Below, one piece after another: positions 24,797-33,704 of a stretch of DNA of 64,000 nt; within the stretch, counting starts at the first letter, position 1; each line of letters starts with the position of its first letter. The stretch covers positions 219,756 through 283,755 of the forward strand of contig NZ_WHJH01000005.1 of the NCBI RefSeq assembly GCF_011682145.1, in the 5' to 3' direction. The stretch comes from Massilia mucilaginosa (GTDB lineage Bacteria; Pseudomonadota; Gammaproteobacteria; Burkholderiales; Burkholderiaceae_D). A program made the position numbers and the translations under genes. The notes under the pieces were generated by a model, which saw only the letters and a program-made list of their open reading frames with translations, was not told where the DNA came from and did no database searches.

Positions 24797-27241
24797 ATGA
24801 GACGTCTGTTGAACTACCTGGCAATCCTTGCCCTCACCAGCGGGGTGTTGACCGCATGCGGCGATAACACCGGCGCATCCGGCCCTGGCCGCGCAGCCGG
24901 GGCGGACACGCCGCCGCCTGTCGTCAGCGCCCCTGCCGCCGATGCGGCAGGGGCCGGCGTGATGAGCGGAGGCGGCGCCAACGTCGCCGACAGCGCTGCC
25001 ACCGCCAACGCCACCACGGCCGAGCCTGGCGCCGCCCCGATCGCCAACGCCACCACCATGGGCGTGGCCGCCGCTGCCTCGACCACGCAATGGACATTTT
25101 GCGCCAACGAAAACAGCAGTTGCGTTTTCAATGGCAACCAGAGCGTGCGCTATGGCGCGGGCGAGCGCTTCGTCAGCAAGACGCTTGGCTGGGGTGCCGC
25201 GTGCAACAGCGCCACCTTCGGCGATCCGGCGCCGGGCGTGGCCAAGCATTGCGAAGTCACCAGCACCTGGAAAGCATGCGGCGTCGAGGGCGCCCAGTGC
25301 GCCTTTACCGATACGCGCACCGTGCGCTTCGGTTCCGGCACCAGCTTCATGAGCAAGACGGCGACCGGCGGCCTGGCTTGCAACAGCAATGTCTTCGGCG
25401 ATCCGACGCCAGGCATCGCCAAGCGCTGCGACAGCGCCCCTGTCACATGGACCTTGTGCGCCACCGAAGGCGGCCGCTGCAATTTCAGCGGCACCAATGC
25501 GGTGCTGTTCGGGGCGGAGGGCAGGTATTACACCTATACCAAGACCGATGGCGTCGATTGCGCCGTGGGTCCCGCCATGGCCAACCCGGCCCCGGGTCTG
25601 GTGAAAAACTGCTATATCCCCGGCGCACCGATTGCCGACGCCACGCCACCGCTTGCCGGCGATCCGCGCATCGGCAGCATCCAGCTGGCGCAATCGCAGT
25701 TGTTCGACAGCGGCGACAGCGCCCTGATCCTGATTAACAGCAAGGCGGTGATGGTCAAGGTCAACGCCCTGAGCAACAATCCAGCGGTGGCCAAGCCGGA
25801 CGGCAAAATCCAGGTCAAGGATGCGAACGGCAATCTGCTGCGCGAGATCGCCTTGAGCAAACCTGCCGGTGCGCTGCCTGCCAGCGTACCCGTCGTGCCC
25901 GACAGGAACACCTCGTACATCGGCATCGTGCCCGCCGACCTGGTGCGTCCCGGCCTGCGCCTGAGCGTGGTCCTGTCGAATGGCCAGAGCATGACCATCA
26001 ATCCAAGGGTGGGCGGCGGCGTGCCGATGGACCTGGTCGTGATTCCGGTCCAGATCGGTAGCTCGGTCGGCAAGGTCGTCAGCAATCTGCGCGACTTCGT
26101 GCAGGACCGCATTCCGGTGTCGGCCGTGAACCAGACCGGCCGCGCGCCGTATGTCTCGTCGCGCGTGACCCGCCTGCCTGCCACCGAGGCGGAATGGAGT
26201 ACCGCGTTTGGCAAGATCCTGGGCGAAATCGGCGATTTGCACCGTCTGGAAGGCGCCAACAATCGCCAGCATTATTTCGGCATCATTCCGAAAGCCAGTT
26301 ACGGCCTGGCCGGCCTGGCCTATGTGCCGGGCACCGCCGGCGTGGCCGCCGATATTCCGTCGATGAACGAAGACGGCTTGCGCGGCATCGTCGTCCACGA
26401 ACTGGGCCACAACTACCGCCTGAACCATGCCGCTTGCGGCGGCGCCGGCTCGCCGGACCCGAAGTATCCCTACCCGAACGCGCAACTGGGCACGGGCAAC
26501 CATTACACCTGGGGCTATCTGTTCAGCCGTGGGGCATTCTTCGATCCGCGCAGCACGAAAATCCATGACATCATGAGTTATTGCGGAGGCAGCACCTTTT
26601 CGGACTACAACACCCATCTGATGCAGGCATTCTTGACCCCGGCTGACGCGCTCAGAATGTCGGCGGCGAGCGCCGCAGCGCAGGACCTGGTGCTGATCAG
26701 CGGCCAGATCAGCGGCGACAAGGCCAGCCTGTCGCCACTGAAATCGTTCGTCGGCCGTGCCAGCCTGCCGGCCAGGGGCGAGTACACCTTGCGCATCGTT
26801 ACTGGCAAAGGTACGCTCGAGTATCCGTTCGCCACCTTGGTGGTCGACCATGCCGACCAAGCGACAGCGCACAACTTCAGCTTCGCGATTCCGAATCCGG
26901 GGCCGATCGTCGGTATCTCGGTGCTCAAGGGCATGGCCAAGCTGATGCAGGCGAGCGCCCGTCCGGTTCCGGAGAACAATGTCCAGGGCCAGGCAGCGGT
27001 GGTGCAGGTGCGCGAGCAAGCCGGCACGGTTCAACTGAACTGGGATCGCGCGAGCTATCCGTACCTGACCGTGACCGTGGTGAACGATGCCGGGCGCTCG
27101 ACCCTGGCGCAGGATCTGCAAGGGGGGAGCGCGGTCTTGTCGCTCGGTCCCTTGCCGGCCGGTGGCGCGTTCGAATTGAGCCTGTCCGATGGCGTCAATT
27201 CGGTGCTCGTCAAGCAGCCGCGCGCAAGCGCGGCCGAGTAA
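24797..27241 (+). CDS. Zinc metalloprotease-like lipoprotein with three cysteine-rich repeats
   Basis: 814 residues. A lipoprotein signal ends in the lipobox LTAC (Cys21). After a low-complexity Ala/Gly linker come three tandem units of about 57 residues, each 'W-x2-C-A/G-x3-G/S-x-C-x-F ... FGDPxPGxAKxC', a module seen in secreted carbohydrate-active and adhesive proteins. The C-terminal half has the extended zincin motif HELGHNYRLNH at 534-544 (three His ligands, catalytic Glu) and a downstream Met-turn candidate (HDIMSYCGG). It resembles M66/StcE-like metalloproteases in arrangement. Probable role: surface-attached or outer-membrane protease acting on glycoproteins; the substrate is unknown. 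It lies between ybaK and a broken ybaK fragment. Confidence 0.72.
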   Translation: MRRLLNYLAILALTSGVLTACGDNTGASGPGRAAGADTPPPVVSAPAADAAGAGVMSGGGANVADSAATANATTAEPGAAPIANATTMGVAAAASTTQWTFCANENSSCVFNGNQSVRYGAGERFVSKTLGWGAACNSATFGDPAPGVAKHCEVTSTWKACGVEGAQCAFTDTRTVRFGSGTSFMSKTATGGLACNSNVFGDPTPGIAKRCDSAPVTWTLCATEGGRCNFSGTNAVLFGAEGRYYTYTKTDGVDCAVGPAMANPAPGLVKNCYIPGAPIADATPPLAGDPRIGSIQLAQSQLFDSGDSALILINSKAVMVKVNALSNNPAVAKPDGKIQVKDANGNLLREIALSKPAGALPASVPVVPDRNTSYIGIVPADLVRPGLRLSVVLSNGQSMTINPRVGGGVPMDLVVIPVQIGSSVGKVVSNLRDFVQDRIPVSAVNQTGRAPYVSSRVTRLPATEAEWSTAFGKILGEIGDLHRLEGANNRQHYFGIIPKASYGLAGLAYVPGTAGVAADIPSMNEDGLRGIVVHELGHNYRLNHAACGGAGSPDPKYPYPNAQLGTGNHYTWGYLFSRGAFFDPRSTKIHDIMSYCGGSTFSDYNTHLMQAFLTPADALRMSAASAAAQDLVLISGQISGDKASLSPLKSFVGRASLPARGEYTLRIVTGKGTLEYPFATLVVDHADQATAHNFSFAIPNPGPIVGISVLKGMAKLMQASARPVPENNVQGQAAVVQVREQAGTVQLNWDRASYPYLTVTVVNDAGRSTLAQDLQGGSAVLSLGPLPAGGAFELSLSDGVNSVLVKQPRASAAE

Positions 27242-27285
27242 GCCGGGCGATTAACCCGTCGTAACAGAAAACGGCCCACAACCGA

Positions 27286-27381
27286 GAACCTGGCGCGCGC
27301 GATTGCCTGCAAGTCGGTCGAGCCATGCACGCTGGTGGCGCTGCTGGACGCGCGCGCGGTCAGTTGCGCGCTGGAAGACCA
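27286..27381 (+). pseudogene. Broken duplicate of the 3' part of ybaK
   Basis: Two blocks match ybaK in the same order and frame. 27286-27329 corresponds to 24295-24337 (NLARAIACKSVEPC) with two base differences. 27329-27379 corresponds to about 24503-24553 (LVALL-ARxVxCALE) with several differences. About 165 nt of ybaK between the blocks is missing and there is no start codon. The fragment follows the zincin gene directly, so that gene is bracketed by ybaK sequence. Duplication or recombination of the locus during acquisition of the zincin gene would explain it. Confidence 0.75.
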
Positions 27382-27406
27382 GGGCGCCGGTGAGCGGCGG
27401 CCCTGG

Positions 27407-28180
27407 TCAGGCGCTTGGTGCGAACGCGGCGCGCATCGTGCCTAACCACTGACTGGTCCACTCCAGCGCAAGCGCGGAAAACTGGTTGTTTTCCGGCGTG
27501 CCGCCCAGGACGATACCCATGAAAAAGCATTCGGCAGGGCGCATGCAGTCGGGTTTCAAGGTGCCGAGCTCGCCGATCGGCACGCGGCGCGCGGCGGCGA
27601 TCGTGCCGAGCAGGCCGGTGGCTCTGTCGGCGTAGGTCGAGCCATCCACCCGTCCCGCCTTGAGCGCCGCGATCAGCGCCGGTACTTCGCGCGGCGCGGA
27701 TGACAGGACTGCCCAGAGATCGTCACGAATGGGCAGCAGGTTGGCGCCGCCCAGCCTGGCGCCGCGCAGGATGGCGCCGCAGACATCGGCGCTGCGCAGG
27801 TCGGCGCGGCTGAGGTCGGCGTTGCTCAGATTGGCATCGCTCAGGTCGGCGCCGCGCAAGTTGGCATCGCTCAGGTTGGCGCCGTCCAGGTTGGCGCCGC
27901 TGAGGTCCGCTCCGCTCAGGTCTGCGCCGCTCAGGTTGACGCCGCTCAGGTTGGCGTCGCGCAAGTCGACGCTGGTGAGCTCGGCGTAGTACATGGTGGG
28001 GTCGCGCAGCGGGTCCCCGCTCAGATCGGCGCCGCGCAGGTCGGTCTCGCGCAGGTCGGCGCCGCGCAGGGCGGCGTCGTTCGCGCGCGCCGCGGCCAGT
28101 GCCTCGGCCATCGTGGCGCCATCGACCGCATGGGTAAACACCACGACGCGCGACCAGCGATTATATATCTCGATTGTCAT
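27407..28180 (-). CDS. Pentapeptide-repeat protein
   Basis: 257 residues. Residues about 35-150 are a run of A(D/N)LSx / A(D/N)LRx pentapeptides that build a right-handed quadrilateral beta-helix, interrupted once by DPLRDPTMYYAELTSVD. The C-terminal 100 residues (from about 155) form a separate alpha-rich domain with no recognised motif. Pentapeptide proteins can mimic DNA (gyrase protection) or act as scaffolds; none of these roles is shown here. It lies 12 nt downstream of the TerD-family gene on the same strand, so the two are probably co-expressed. Confidence 0.82.
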   Translation of the reverse strand: MTIEIYNRWSRVVVFTHAVDGATMAEALAAARANDAALRGADLRETDLRGADLSGDPLRDPTMYYAELTSVDLRDANLSGVNLSGADLSGADLSGANLDGANLSDANLRGADLSDANLSNADLSRADLRSADVCGAILRGARLGGANLLPIRDDLWAVLSSAPREVPALIAALKAGRVDGSTYADRATGLLGTIAAARRVPIGELGTLKPDCMRPAECFFMGIVLGGTPENNQFSALALEWTSQWLGTMRAAFAPSA

Positions 28181-28192
28181 TGGTACCGCCCG

Positions 28193-29458
28193 TCAGGAGT
28201 AGCGGTACGGGCTGCCGGTGAAGTCATCGTCGTCCTCATCGTCGTCATCGTCTCCCTTGAACACCATCGGGCCGTCCATGGTGACGCGCACGCGCTCGCC
28301 GTCCCACTGCATCCAGGGCGTATTTTCGCTGCCCGGCTCCGAGGTCTGGCCCGACGGCCCCAGCGAGATCTGGTCGCCGTCGATGATGGCCGTGCCGATC
28401 ACGTAGGTGTACACGCTGCTATCCCTGGCCGCCTCGCTGCCGTTGAAGTCAAAGGCGCATTCGACCACTTGCTCGCCGTACTCCATGCGCATGACCGGCT
28501 TGAGCGAGGCCACCGAGACCGCGCCATTGCCCACCGCCGAGTAGACGCTGAACACCAGCGCCACCCGTCCGCCCGAGAGCTGGGCCAGGGCCGGATTGAC
28601 CTCGACCGTTTCGGTGGCCGGCTGCTTGGCCGAGGCCACCTTGACGTCGCCCATGTGATGCACGAAAGGCGCGCTGTCGAAGGCGTCGGCGCGGTCGGGC
28701 GCGGTGATGAATTTCATGCGGCCGTCGGGCAGCAGCAGGCCGACGCGCAGGTCGAGGTCGTCGTTGTCGCTATTGCTGTCGCCGTTGTCCTGCCAGGTGG
28801 CGCGCACCACCAGCTTGTTGGGCGCGCCCGCGCCTTTGACCAGCGAGACCACATGGCGTTCGCCGGGCTTGGTCAGCGTGACCTTGGACAGCGACACCTT
28901 GGGCGCGGCCGCTGGCGCCGGTGCGGCCGGTGCCTTGGCGCCGGTATCTTCCGCGCCGCCGTAATGGGCGAGCAGGGCCGACAGGCCGCCGGCAAAGCCC
29001 TGGCCAACGGCGCCGTAGCGCCAGGTGCCGTCGCGCAGGTACAGTTCGCCCACGATGACCGCTTTTTCGGTGTCGAAATCGGCCCCTGAAAAACCGAAGC
29101 GCGCCGAGCCCAGGGTCATCGCGCTGTGCCCGAGGCGCTTCATGTTGCCCTCGCCGTCGATGGAGGCGGCGAACACCAGGCGCTCGATGCTTGCCGGCAG
29201 CCGGGCCAGGTCGATCGCGAAGATGCTGGCGTCGCCGCGCGTGTCGTACTTGACGGCATCGGCGGGACTGGCCGTCTGGTTAAAGAAGATCATGAAGCGC
29301 TCGTCCGACAGGCGGCTGTCGGCGTCCAGTCCGAAGCAGGCCACGTCGATCACCAGCCCGGCCGGCGCCATTTCCACTGTCACGTTGAATGGTCCGGAGC
29401 AGCCAATGTCGGCCAGCTTCCCTTTTTGTCCGCGTCCTATCTCGTTCATCTGTTTCAT
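28193..29458 (-). CDS. TerD-family stress/tellurium resistance protein, two-domain
   Basis: 421 residues. The N-terminal half (about 20-185) has TerD motifs: VDVACFGLDADSRLSDERFMIFFNQ, the Asp/Glu-rich calcium-site region and SIFAIDLARLPASIERLVFAASIDG. An Ala/Pro linker (about 190-205) leads to a second domain of TerA-like character with WQDNGDSNSDNDDLDLRVG, an Asp-rich probable metal-binding loop. The tail is strikingly acidic (nine Asp/Glu near the end). Ter proteins are linked to tellurite, phage and colicin resistance and may form metal-dependent surfaces at the membrane. No other ter gene is in the window; its partner here is a pentapeptide-repeat protein. An alternative start is Met at 29449. 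Confidence 0.8.
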   Translation of the reverse strand: MKQMNEIGRGQKGKLADIGCSGPFNVTVEMAPAGLVIDVACFGLDADSRLSDERFMIFFNQTASPADAVKYDTRGDASIFAIDLARLPASIERLVFAASIDGEGNMKRLGHSAMTLGSARFGFSGADFDTEKAVIVGELYLRDGTWRYGAVGQGFAGGLSALLAHYGGAEDTGAKAPAAPAPAAAPKVSLSKVTLTKPGERHVVSLVKGAGAPNKLVVRATWQDNGDSNSDNDDLDLRVGLLLPDGRMKFITAPDRADAFDSAPFVHHMGDVKVASAKQPATETVEVNPALAQLSGGRVALVFSVYSAVGNGAVSVASLKPVMRMEYGEQVVECAFDFNGSEAARDSSVYTYVIGTAIIDGDQISLGPSGQTSEPGSENTPWMQWDGERVRVTMDGPMVFKGDDDDDEDDDDFTGSPYRYS

Positions 29459-29570
29459 CCTCGAAAGTGGGGGTAGCAGCTGCGATGCCGGGTGGCGCCG
29501 GCAGACGCCATAGCGGGAATTATAGCGTGCAAAGAAGCCAAGATTGCATACCGTCGTTGCTCCGATGCAA

Positions 29571-29600
29571 TTGCCATGCTATATGAATACGTATTATAAT
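29571..29600 (+). promoter_or_regulatory. Sigma-70 promoter of the TonB receptor gene
   Basis: TTGCCA at 29571-29576 and TATAAT at 29595-29600 are separated by 18 nt. The -10 box is a perfect consensus. A Fur box begins at the last base of the -10 box, so repressor binding would cover the transcription start. Confidence 0.75.
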
Positions 29601-29614
29601 GATAATGATTCTCA
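29600..29614. promoter_or_regulatory. Fur box of the TonB receptor gene
   Basis: TGATAAT-G-ATTCTCA matches the 7-1-7 Fur consensus at 13 of 14 arm positions. It overlaps the -10 box and start point of the promoter at 29571-29600. This is the strongest iron-regulation signal in the window and supports a siderophore role for the downstream receptor. Confidence 0.8.
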
Positions 29615-29651
29615 TTTGCGTCAATACAGTAGCCACCTCCAGGAGTGATGT

Positions 29652-31889
29652 ATGTTTTGCCTCAGCGCCCAAGCCACCGCCCGCCCTCAATCCCTGTCTG
29701 TGCCATTGCACGGCATCGCGCGGGGCGCCCGGATCCTGTGCGCCAGCGCGCTCCTGTCGGCCGCGTTCGCGGCCCACGCGCAGCCGGCCGCGCCGGATGC
29801 CAGCACCACCATGCCGGTCATCACCGTCACCGGCGAGGCCGACAACAGCAATACCGAGAACTCCGGCTCCTTCGCCGCCAAAAAGGCCAAGCTGTTCAAG
29901 GGCATCGACGCCATCCGCGACATTCCGCAGCCGGTCACCGTGATGACCCGCCAGTTCCTCGACGAACGCGCCTTGCTCGACCTGCACGACGTGCTGCAGA
30001 ACACCCCCGGCGTGACGGTCGATTACGTCGACAGCGAACGGGTCACCTACTTTTCGCGCGGCTATTCAATTGACGCCCTGCAAGTGGACGGCCTGACCGT
30101 CAACCAGGCCGGCTCGGCCTTCATCCAGCCCGATACCGCCGTGCTCGACCGCGTCGAAGTGCTGCGCGGCGCATCGGGCATGCTGCGCGGCTCGGGCAAC
30201 CCCTCGGCCACGGTCAATATGGTGCGCAAGCGCCCGAGCGCCGAATTCCAGGGATCGGTCGGCCTCACGCTCGGTTCGTGGGACCGGCGCCGCCTGGAAG
30301 CGGACATCGGCGGCGTGCTCAATGCCGCCGGCAGCGTGCGCGGACGCATGGTGGCCGTCAATGACGAGAAAGAGTTCTACCAGAAAGGCCGCAAGGAAGA
30401 CCGCAAGGTGTTCTACGGCGTGCTCGAAGCCGACCTGGGCAAGCGCACCATGCTCAGCGCCAGCCTGCAGCACACCGACCTGGACGCCACCGGCGCCTGG
30501 GGCAACCTGCCGGGCAAGCTGGACGGCACAGCGCTGGCCCTGCCGCGCGAAACCTACCTGGGCGCCGACTGGAACCGCTGGAATCGCTACAACACCCAGG
30601 CCTTCACCGAGCTCGAACACCGCTTCGACAACGACTGGACCGTGAAAGTCAACGCCGCCTACACCCAGCTGCACCTGAAAGAAAACGGCTTCAAGCAAAC
30701 CTACATGGTGCGCCCCGCGCGTGAAACCAACCCTTACCTGATGTCGATCGAGACCGCCCAGTACACGGGCGCGGCCAGCGACCAGCTCAACATCGGCGCC
30801 ACCGCCAACGGTCCGTTCACGGCTTTCGGACGCAAGCACACGCTGGTGCTGGGGGCCGAGGGCACCCGCAACAAGTCGGTCGACAGCTGGGGCCAGGGCA
30901 GTCTTTACCCGACCATGATCGATATCCGCAGCTTCGATCCGTCGTCGACCTATCCGGAACGGGACGTTCCGATGCCGGTCAAGAAAAACACCCCGGGCAC
31001 CATCAGCCAGAAAGCGGCGTTCGCCACCGCGAGCCTGTCGCTCACCGATCCGCTCACGCTGCTGCTTGGCGCGCGGGTGAGCTGGTGGCAGTCGAAGTCG
31101 CCCGCCACGCCGGCAAGCAACTACGCCGTCAACCGTGAAGTGACGCCGTTCGCCGGGCTGGTGTATGCATTGAACAAGCAAGTGAGCGCCTATGCCAGCT
31201 ACACCGAGATCTTTACCCCGCAAAACGTCAAGGGCGCCAATGGCGCGATCCTCGACCCGATCCGCGGCGAAGATGTCGAAGCCGGCCTGAAGGGCGAGTT
31301 CCTGGGCGGACGCCTGAACGCCTCCGCCGGGGTGTTCCGCATCAACAACGTCGGCAAGGGGATCGAAGACAGCAGCTCGATCAATCCTTGCCTGCCATAC
31401 TTCACGACCGGCTATTGCCGCATTGCCGGCGGCAAGACCCAGAGCGAAGGCTGGGAAATGGAAGCGTCCGGCCAGCTGATGACCGGCTGGCAAGTGATGG
31501 CCGGCTACACCAATACCCGCACCCGCTACCTGGCCGACAGCAACGCCAGCAATGTCGGCCAGCCGCTGCGCTCGATCGATCCGCGTCATCTGGTGGACCT
31601 GTTCACCAGCTACAAGCCGGGCGGGGCGCTGCAGGGCCTGACGGTGGGCGGCGGCGCGCAGATCCAGAGCGAGGCGTCGGTGAAAGCGGGCGCGATCACC
31701 TCGCGCCAGGGCGGCTATGCGGTGTATAACGCCATGCTGAGCTACCAGATCGGCAAGCTGTATTCGGTGCAGGCCAACGTGAATAATCTGTTCGACAAAA
31801 CCTATTACAAGAAGTTCGGCCCGACCGGCATCGCTTATTACTATGGCGATCCGCGCAGCGTCTCGGTGTCGCTGCGCGCCAACTTCTGA
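29652..31889 (+). CDS. TonB-dependent siderophore receptor
   Basis: 745 residues, with a signal sequence (ILCASALLSAAFAAHAQ) after a long N-region, a TonB-box-like VITVTGEA segment, and an N-terminal plug (about 75-225: DIPQPVTVMTRQFLDERALLDLHDVL, YFSRGYSIDALQVDG, VEVLRGASGMLRGSGNPSATVNMVRKRP). A 22-strand barrel follows, ending in the aromatic C-terminus VSLRANF. The plug sequence places it in the FpvA/FhuE-like hydroxamate or pyoverdine receptor group, inferred from motif likeness. The start at 29652 has AGGAG upstream. Expression is controlled by the Fur box and promoter just upstream. No siderophore synthesis genes are nearby. Confidence 0.92.
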   Translation: MFCLSAQATARPQSLSVPLHGIARGARILCASALLSAAFAAHAQPAAPDASTTMPVITVTGEADNSNTENSGSFAAKKAKLFKGIDAIRDIPQPVTVMTRQFLDERALLDLHDVLQNTPGVTVDYVDSERVTYFSRGYSIDALQVDGLTVNQAGSAFIQPDTAVLDRVEVLRGASGMLRGSGNPSATVNMVRKRPSAEFQGSVGLTLGSWDRRRLEADIGGVLNAAGSVRGRMVAVNDEKEFYQKGRKEDRKVFYGVLEADLGKRTMLSASLQHTDLDATGAWGNLPGKLDGTALALPRETYLGADWNRWNRYNTQAFTELEHRFDNDWTVKVNAAYTQLHLKENGFKQTYMVRPARETNPYLMSIETAQYTGAASDQLNIGATANGPFTAFGRKHTLVLGAEGTRNKSVDSWGQGSLYPTMIDIRSFDPSSTYPERDVPMPVKKNTPGTISQKAAFATASLSLTDPLTLLLGARVSWWQSKSPATPASNYAVNREVTPFAGLVYALNKQVSAYASYTEIFTPQNVKGANGAILDPIRGEDVEAGLKGEFLGGRLNASAGVFRINNVGKGIEDSSSINPCLPYFTTGYCRIAGGKTQSEGWEMEASGQLMTGWQVMAGYTNTRTRYLADSNASNVGQPLRSIDPRHLVDLFTSYKPGGALQGLTVGGGAQIQSEASVKAGAITSRQGGYAVYNAMLSYQIGKLYSVQANVNNLFDKTYYKKFGPTGIAYYYGDPRSVSVSLRANF

Positions 31890-32006
31890 GGGGCTTGAGG
31901 CCGCGCTAGCGAACAACATGCGTCCCGGCAGGGGGTGATCAGGCAGCGCCGATGGTGTATATTCACGCCCGGCGCTTGGCGCCTGTTCACAACACGAGAG
32001 AGCACA

Positions 32007-32624
32007 ATGAATACAGCAATTTTCGCCATCGTCGCCTACCTGATCGGCTCGATTTCCTTCGCCGTGGTGGTAAGCCGCGTGGTTGGCCTGTCGGACCCGC
32101 GCACCTACGGTTCCAAAAACCCGGGCGCGACCAACGTACTGCGCAGCGGCAACAAGGGCGCCGCCATCGCCACCCTGGTCGGCGACGCCGCCAAGGGCTG
32201 GTTCGCGGTCTGGCTGGCGATTTTGCTGGCGCCCAAGTTTGGCGTGGCCACGGCCGGCATCGCGCTGGTGGCCATTGCGGTCTTCCTCGGGCACCTGTGG
32301 CCGATCTTTTTCCGCTTCGTGGGCGGCAAGGGCGTGGCGACCGCGCTCGGCGTGCTGCTCGGAATTAACATCTGGCTCGGCCTGGCCGTCGCGCTGACCT
32401 GGCTGGCGGTTGCTTTCGCCTCCCGCTATTCGTCGCTGGCGGCGCTGGTGGCGTCGGTGTGCGCGCCGGTCTACTTTGGCGTGGTGTTCGGCATCAACGA
32501 GCTGTTCTTCGCGATTGTGGCGATGTGTTCGCTGCTGCTGTACCGCCACAACCAGAACATCGCTAACTTGATGGCCGGCAAGGAAAGCAAGATCGGCAGC
32601 AAGTCGGCGGAAGCGAAAAAGTAA
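32007..32624 (+). CDS. plsY: Glycerol-3-phosphate acyltransferase PlsY
   Basis: 205 residues from the ATG at 32007 ([21 protein letters not shown]); an in-frame ATG at 31935 adds a non-conserved tail. All three PlsY motifs are present: [40 protein letters not shown], and a closing [10 protein letters not shown] segment. The integral membrane enzyme transfers acyl groups from acyl phosphate to glycerol-3-phosphate to make lysophosphatidic acid. It follows the receptor gene with about 117 nt between them and is probably separately expressed. Confidence 0.93.
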   Translation: MNTAIFAIVAYLIGSISFAVVVSRVVGLSDPRTYGSKNPGATNVLRSGNKGAAIATLVGDAAKGWFAVWLAILLAPKFGVATAGIALVAIAVFLGHLWPIFFRFVGGKGVATALGVLLGINIWLGLAVALTWLAVAFASRYSSLAALVASVCAPVYFGVVFGINELFFAIVAMCSLLLYRHNQNIANLMAGKESKIGSKSAEAKK

Positions 32625-32686
32625 GACGTGCAGATGGCTAATGTCAGTTGGGGCTAGAATGGAACGCCCGACTGAGAGGAGCATTT

Positions 32687-33358
32687 GTGACCAAGCTGAA
32701 AATTGATTTTGTATCCGACATCTCCTGCCCCTGGTGCGTGATTGGCCTCAAGTCGCTGGAACAGGCGATTGGCCGCCTGGACGGCGCGGTCAGCGCCGAA
32801 CTGCACTTCCAGCCGTTTGAACTCAATCCGCGCATGGCAGCCGTTGGCCAGGATATCGGCGAACACCTGACCGAAAAATACGGCGCCACGCCGGAGCAGG
32901 GCGCGCAGACGCGCGAGATGATCCGCGCGCGCGGGGCCGAGCTGGGCTTTACCTTCGACATGGATGCGCGCAGCCGCATCTACAACACCTTCGACGCGCA
33001 CCGTTTGCTGCACTGGGCCGAGCAGCAGGGGCGCCAGCGCGAACTCAAGATGGCCTTGTTCGAAGCTTACTTCACCAAAGGCGACAGCCCTGGCGACCAT
33101 GCCGTGCTGGCGCGGGTGGCAGGCGAAGTGGGGCTGGACGCGGCGGCGGCGGCCGAGGTGCTTGCCAGCGGCGCGTATGCGGGCGAGGTGCGCGAGCGCG
33201 AGCAGTTCTACCAGCAGCAGGGCATTAATTCGGTGCCGGCCATCATCATCAACGACCGTCATTTGATTTCCGGCGGACAGCCGCCGGAAGTGTTCGAGCA
33301 GGCGCTGCGCCAGATCGCAGCCGAATCCACAGACAACCTCACTTCAACGGAGCAATAA
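32687..33358 (+). CDS. DsbA-family oxidoreductase, FrnE-like
   Basis: 223 residues from the GTG at 32687, preceded by GAGAGGAG. A thioredoxin-fold protein of the DSBA/FrnE group: FVSDISCPWCVIGLKSLEQAI with the active-site CPWC, an inserted helical domain (about 60-160), and NSVPAIIINDRHLISGGQPPEVFEQAL with the cis-proline region. It has no signal peptide, so it acts in the cytoplasm, as FrnE proteins do in disulfide exchange or isomerisation and oxidative stress. It is followed after 1 nt by the DUF427 gene, an apparent two-gene unit. Confidence 0.85.
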   Translation: MTKLKIDFVSDISCPWCVIGLKSLEQAIGRLDGAVSAELHFQPFELNPRMAAVGQDIGEHLTEKYGATPEQGAQTREMIRARGAELGFTFDMDARSRIYNTFDAHRLLHWAEQQGRQRELKMALFEAYFTKGDSPGDHAVLARVAGEVGLDAAAAAEVLASGAYAGEVREREQFYQQQGINSVPAIIINDRHLISGGQPPEVFEQALRQIAAESTDNLTSTEQ

Positions 33359-33359
33359 G

Positions 33360-33650
33360 ATGCCTACCGCAAGCTGGAACGGCGCCGTGATCGCCCACGC
33401 GCCGGATGAGCAGGTGCGGATCGTCGAAAACAATGTGTATTTCCCGATGTCGGCGGTGAAGCAGGAATACCTGCAGCCGAGCGCGACCGAGCCCAAGTGC
33501 CCGTGGAAGGGGACGGCGAACTATTTCAGTTTGCTGGTCGATGGCGAAACCAATCGCGATGCGGTGTGGACTTACCGCGCACCGTTCGATGCGGCCAAGC
33601 AGATTGCCGGGCATGTGGCGTTCTGGAAAGGCGTTACCGTCCAGCGCTGA
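33360..33650 (+). CDS. DUF427 domain protein
   Basis: 96 residues, single-domain DUF427: ASWNGAVIAHAPDEQVRIVENNVYFP, then CPWKGTANYFSLLVDG (with the conserved CPWKG) and AVWTYRAPFDAAKQIAGHVAFWKGV. The family is a small all-beta protein of unknown function, often encoded beside oxidoreductases. Here its start follows the FrnE-like stop by 1 nt, so translational coupling is likely. Length is normal for a one-domain member. Confidence 0.85.
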   Translation: MPTASWNGAVIAHAPDEQVRIVENNVYFPMSAVKQEYLQPSATEPKCPWKGTANYFSLLVDGETNRDAVWTYRAPFDAAKQIAGHVAFWKGVTVQR

Positions 33651-33663
33651 CCTGCGCACCTCC

Positions 33664-33684
33664 GGCTCCGGCATTGCCGGAACC
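33664..33684 (+). terminator. Hairpin downstream of DUF427 gene
   Basis: TCCGGC-ATT-GCCGGA (33667-33681), with partial outer pairing, lies 17 nt after the DUF427 stop. It has no T-run, so it is a weak terminator candidate. It separates the frnE-like unit from the nrt regulatory region. Confidence 0.35.
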
Positions 33685-33704
33685 GACGACCATTTTGGTG
33701 CGCC

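Noticed and set aside
24710..27121. An 803-codon minus-strand ORF opposite the zincin gene
   Set aside because: Low-complexity composition typical of high-GC antisense frames; the plus strand has signal peptide, repeats and HExxH.
30066..32684. An 872-codon minus-strand ORF across the TonB receptor and plsY genes
   Set aside because: Antisense shadow; no family motif, while the plus-strand frames encode recognisable proteins with promoters and ribosome sites.
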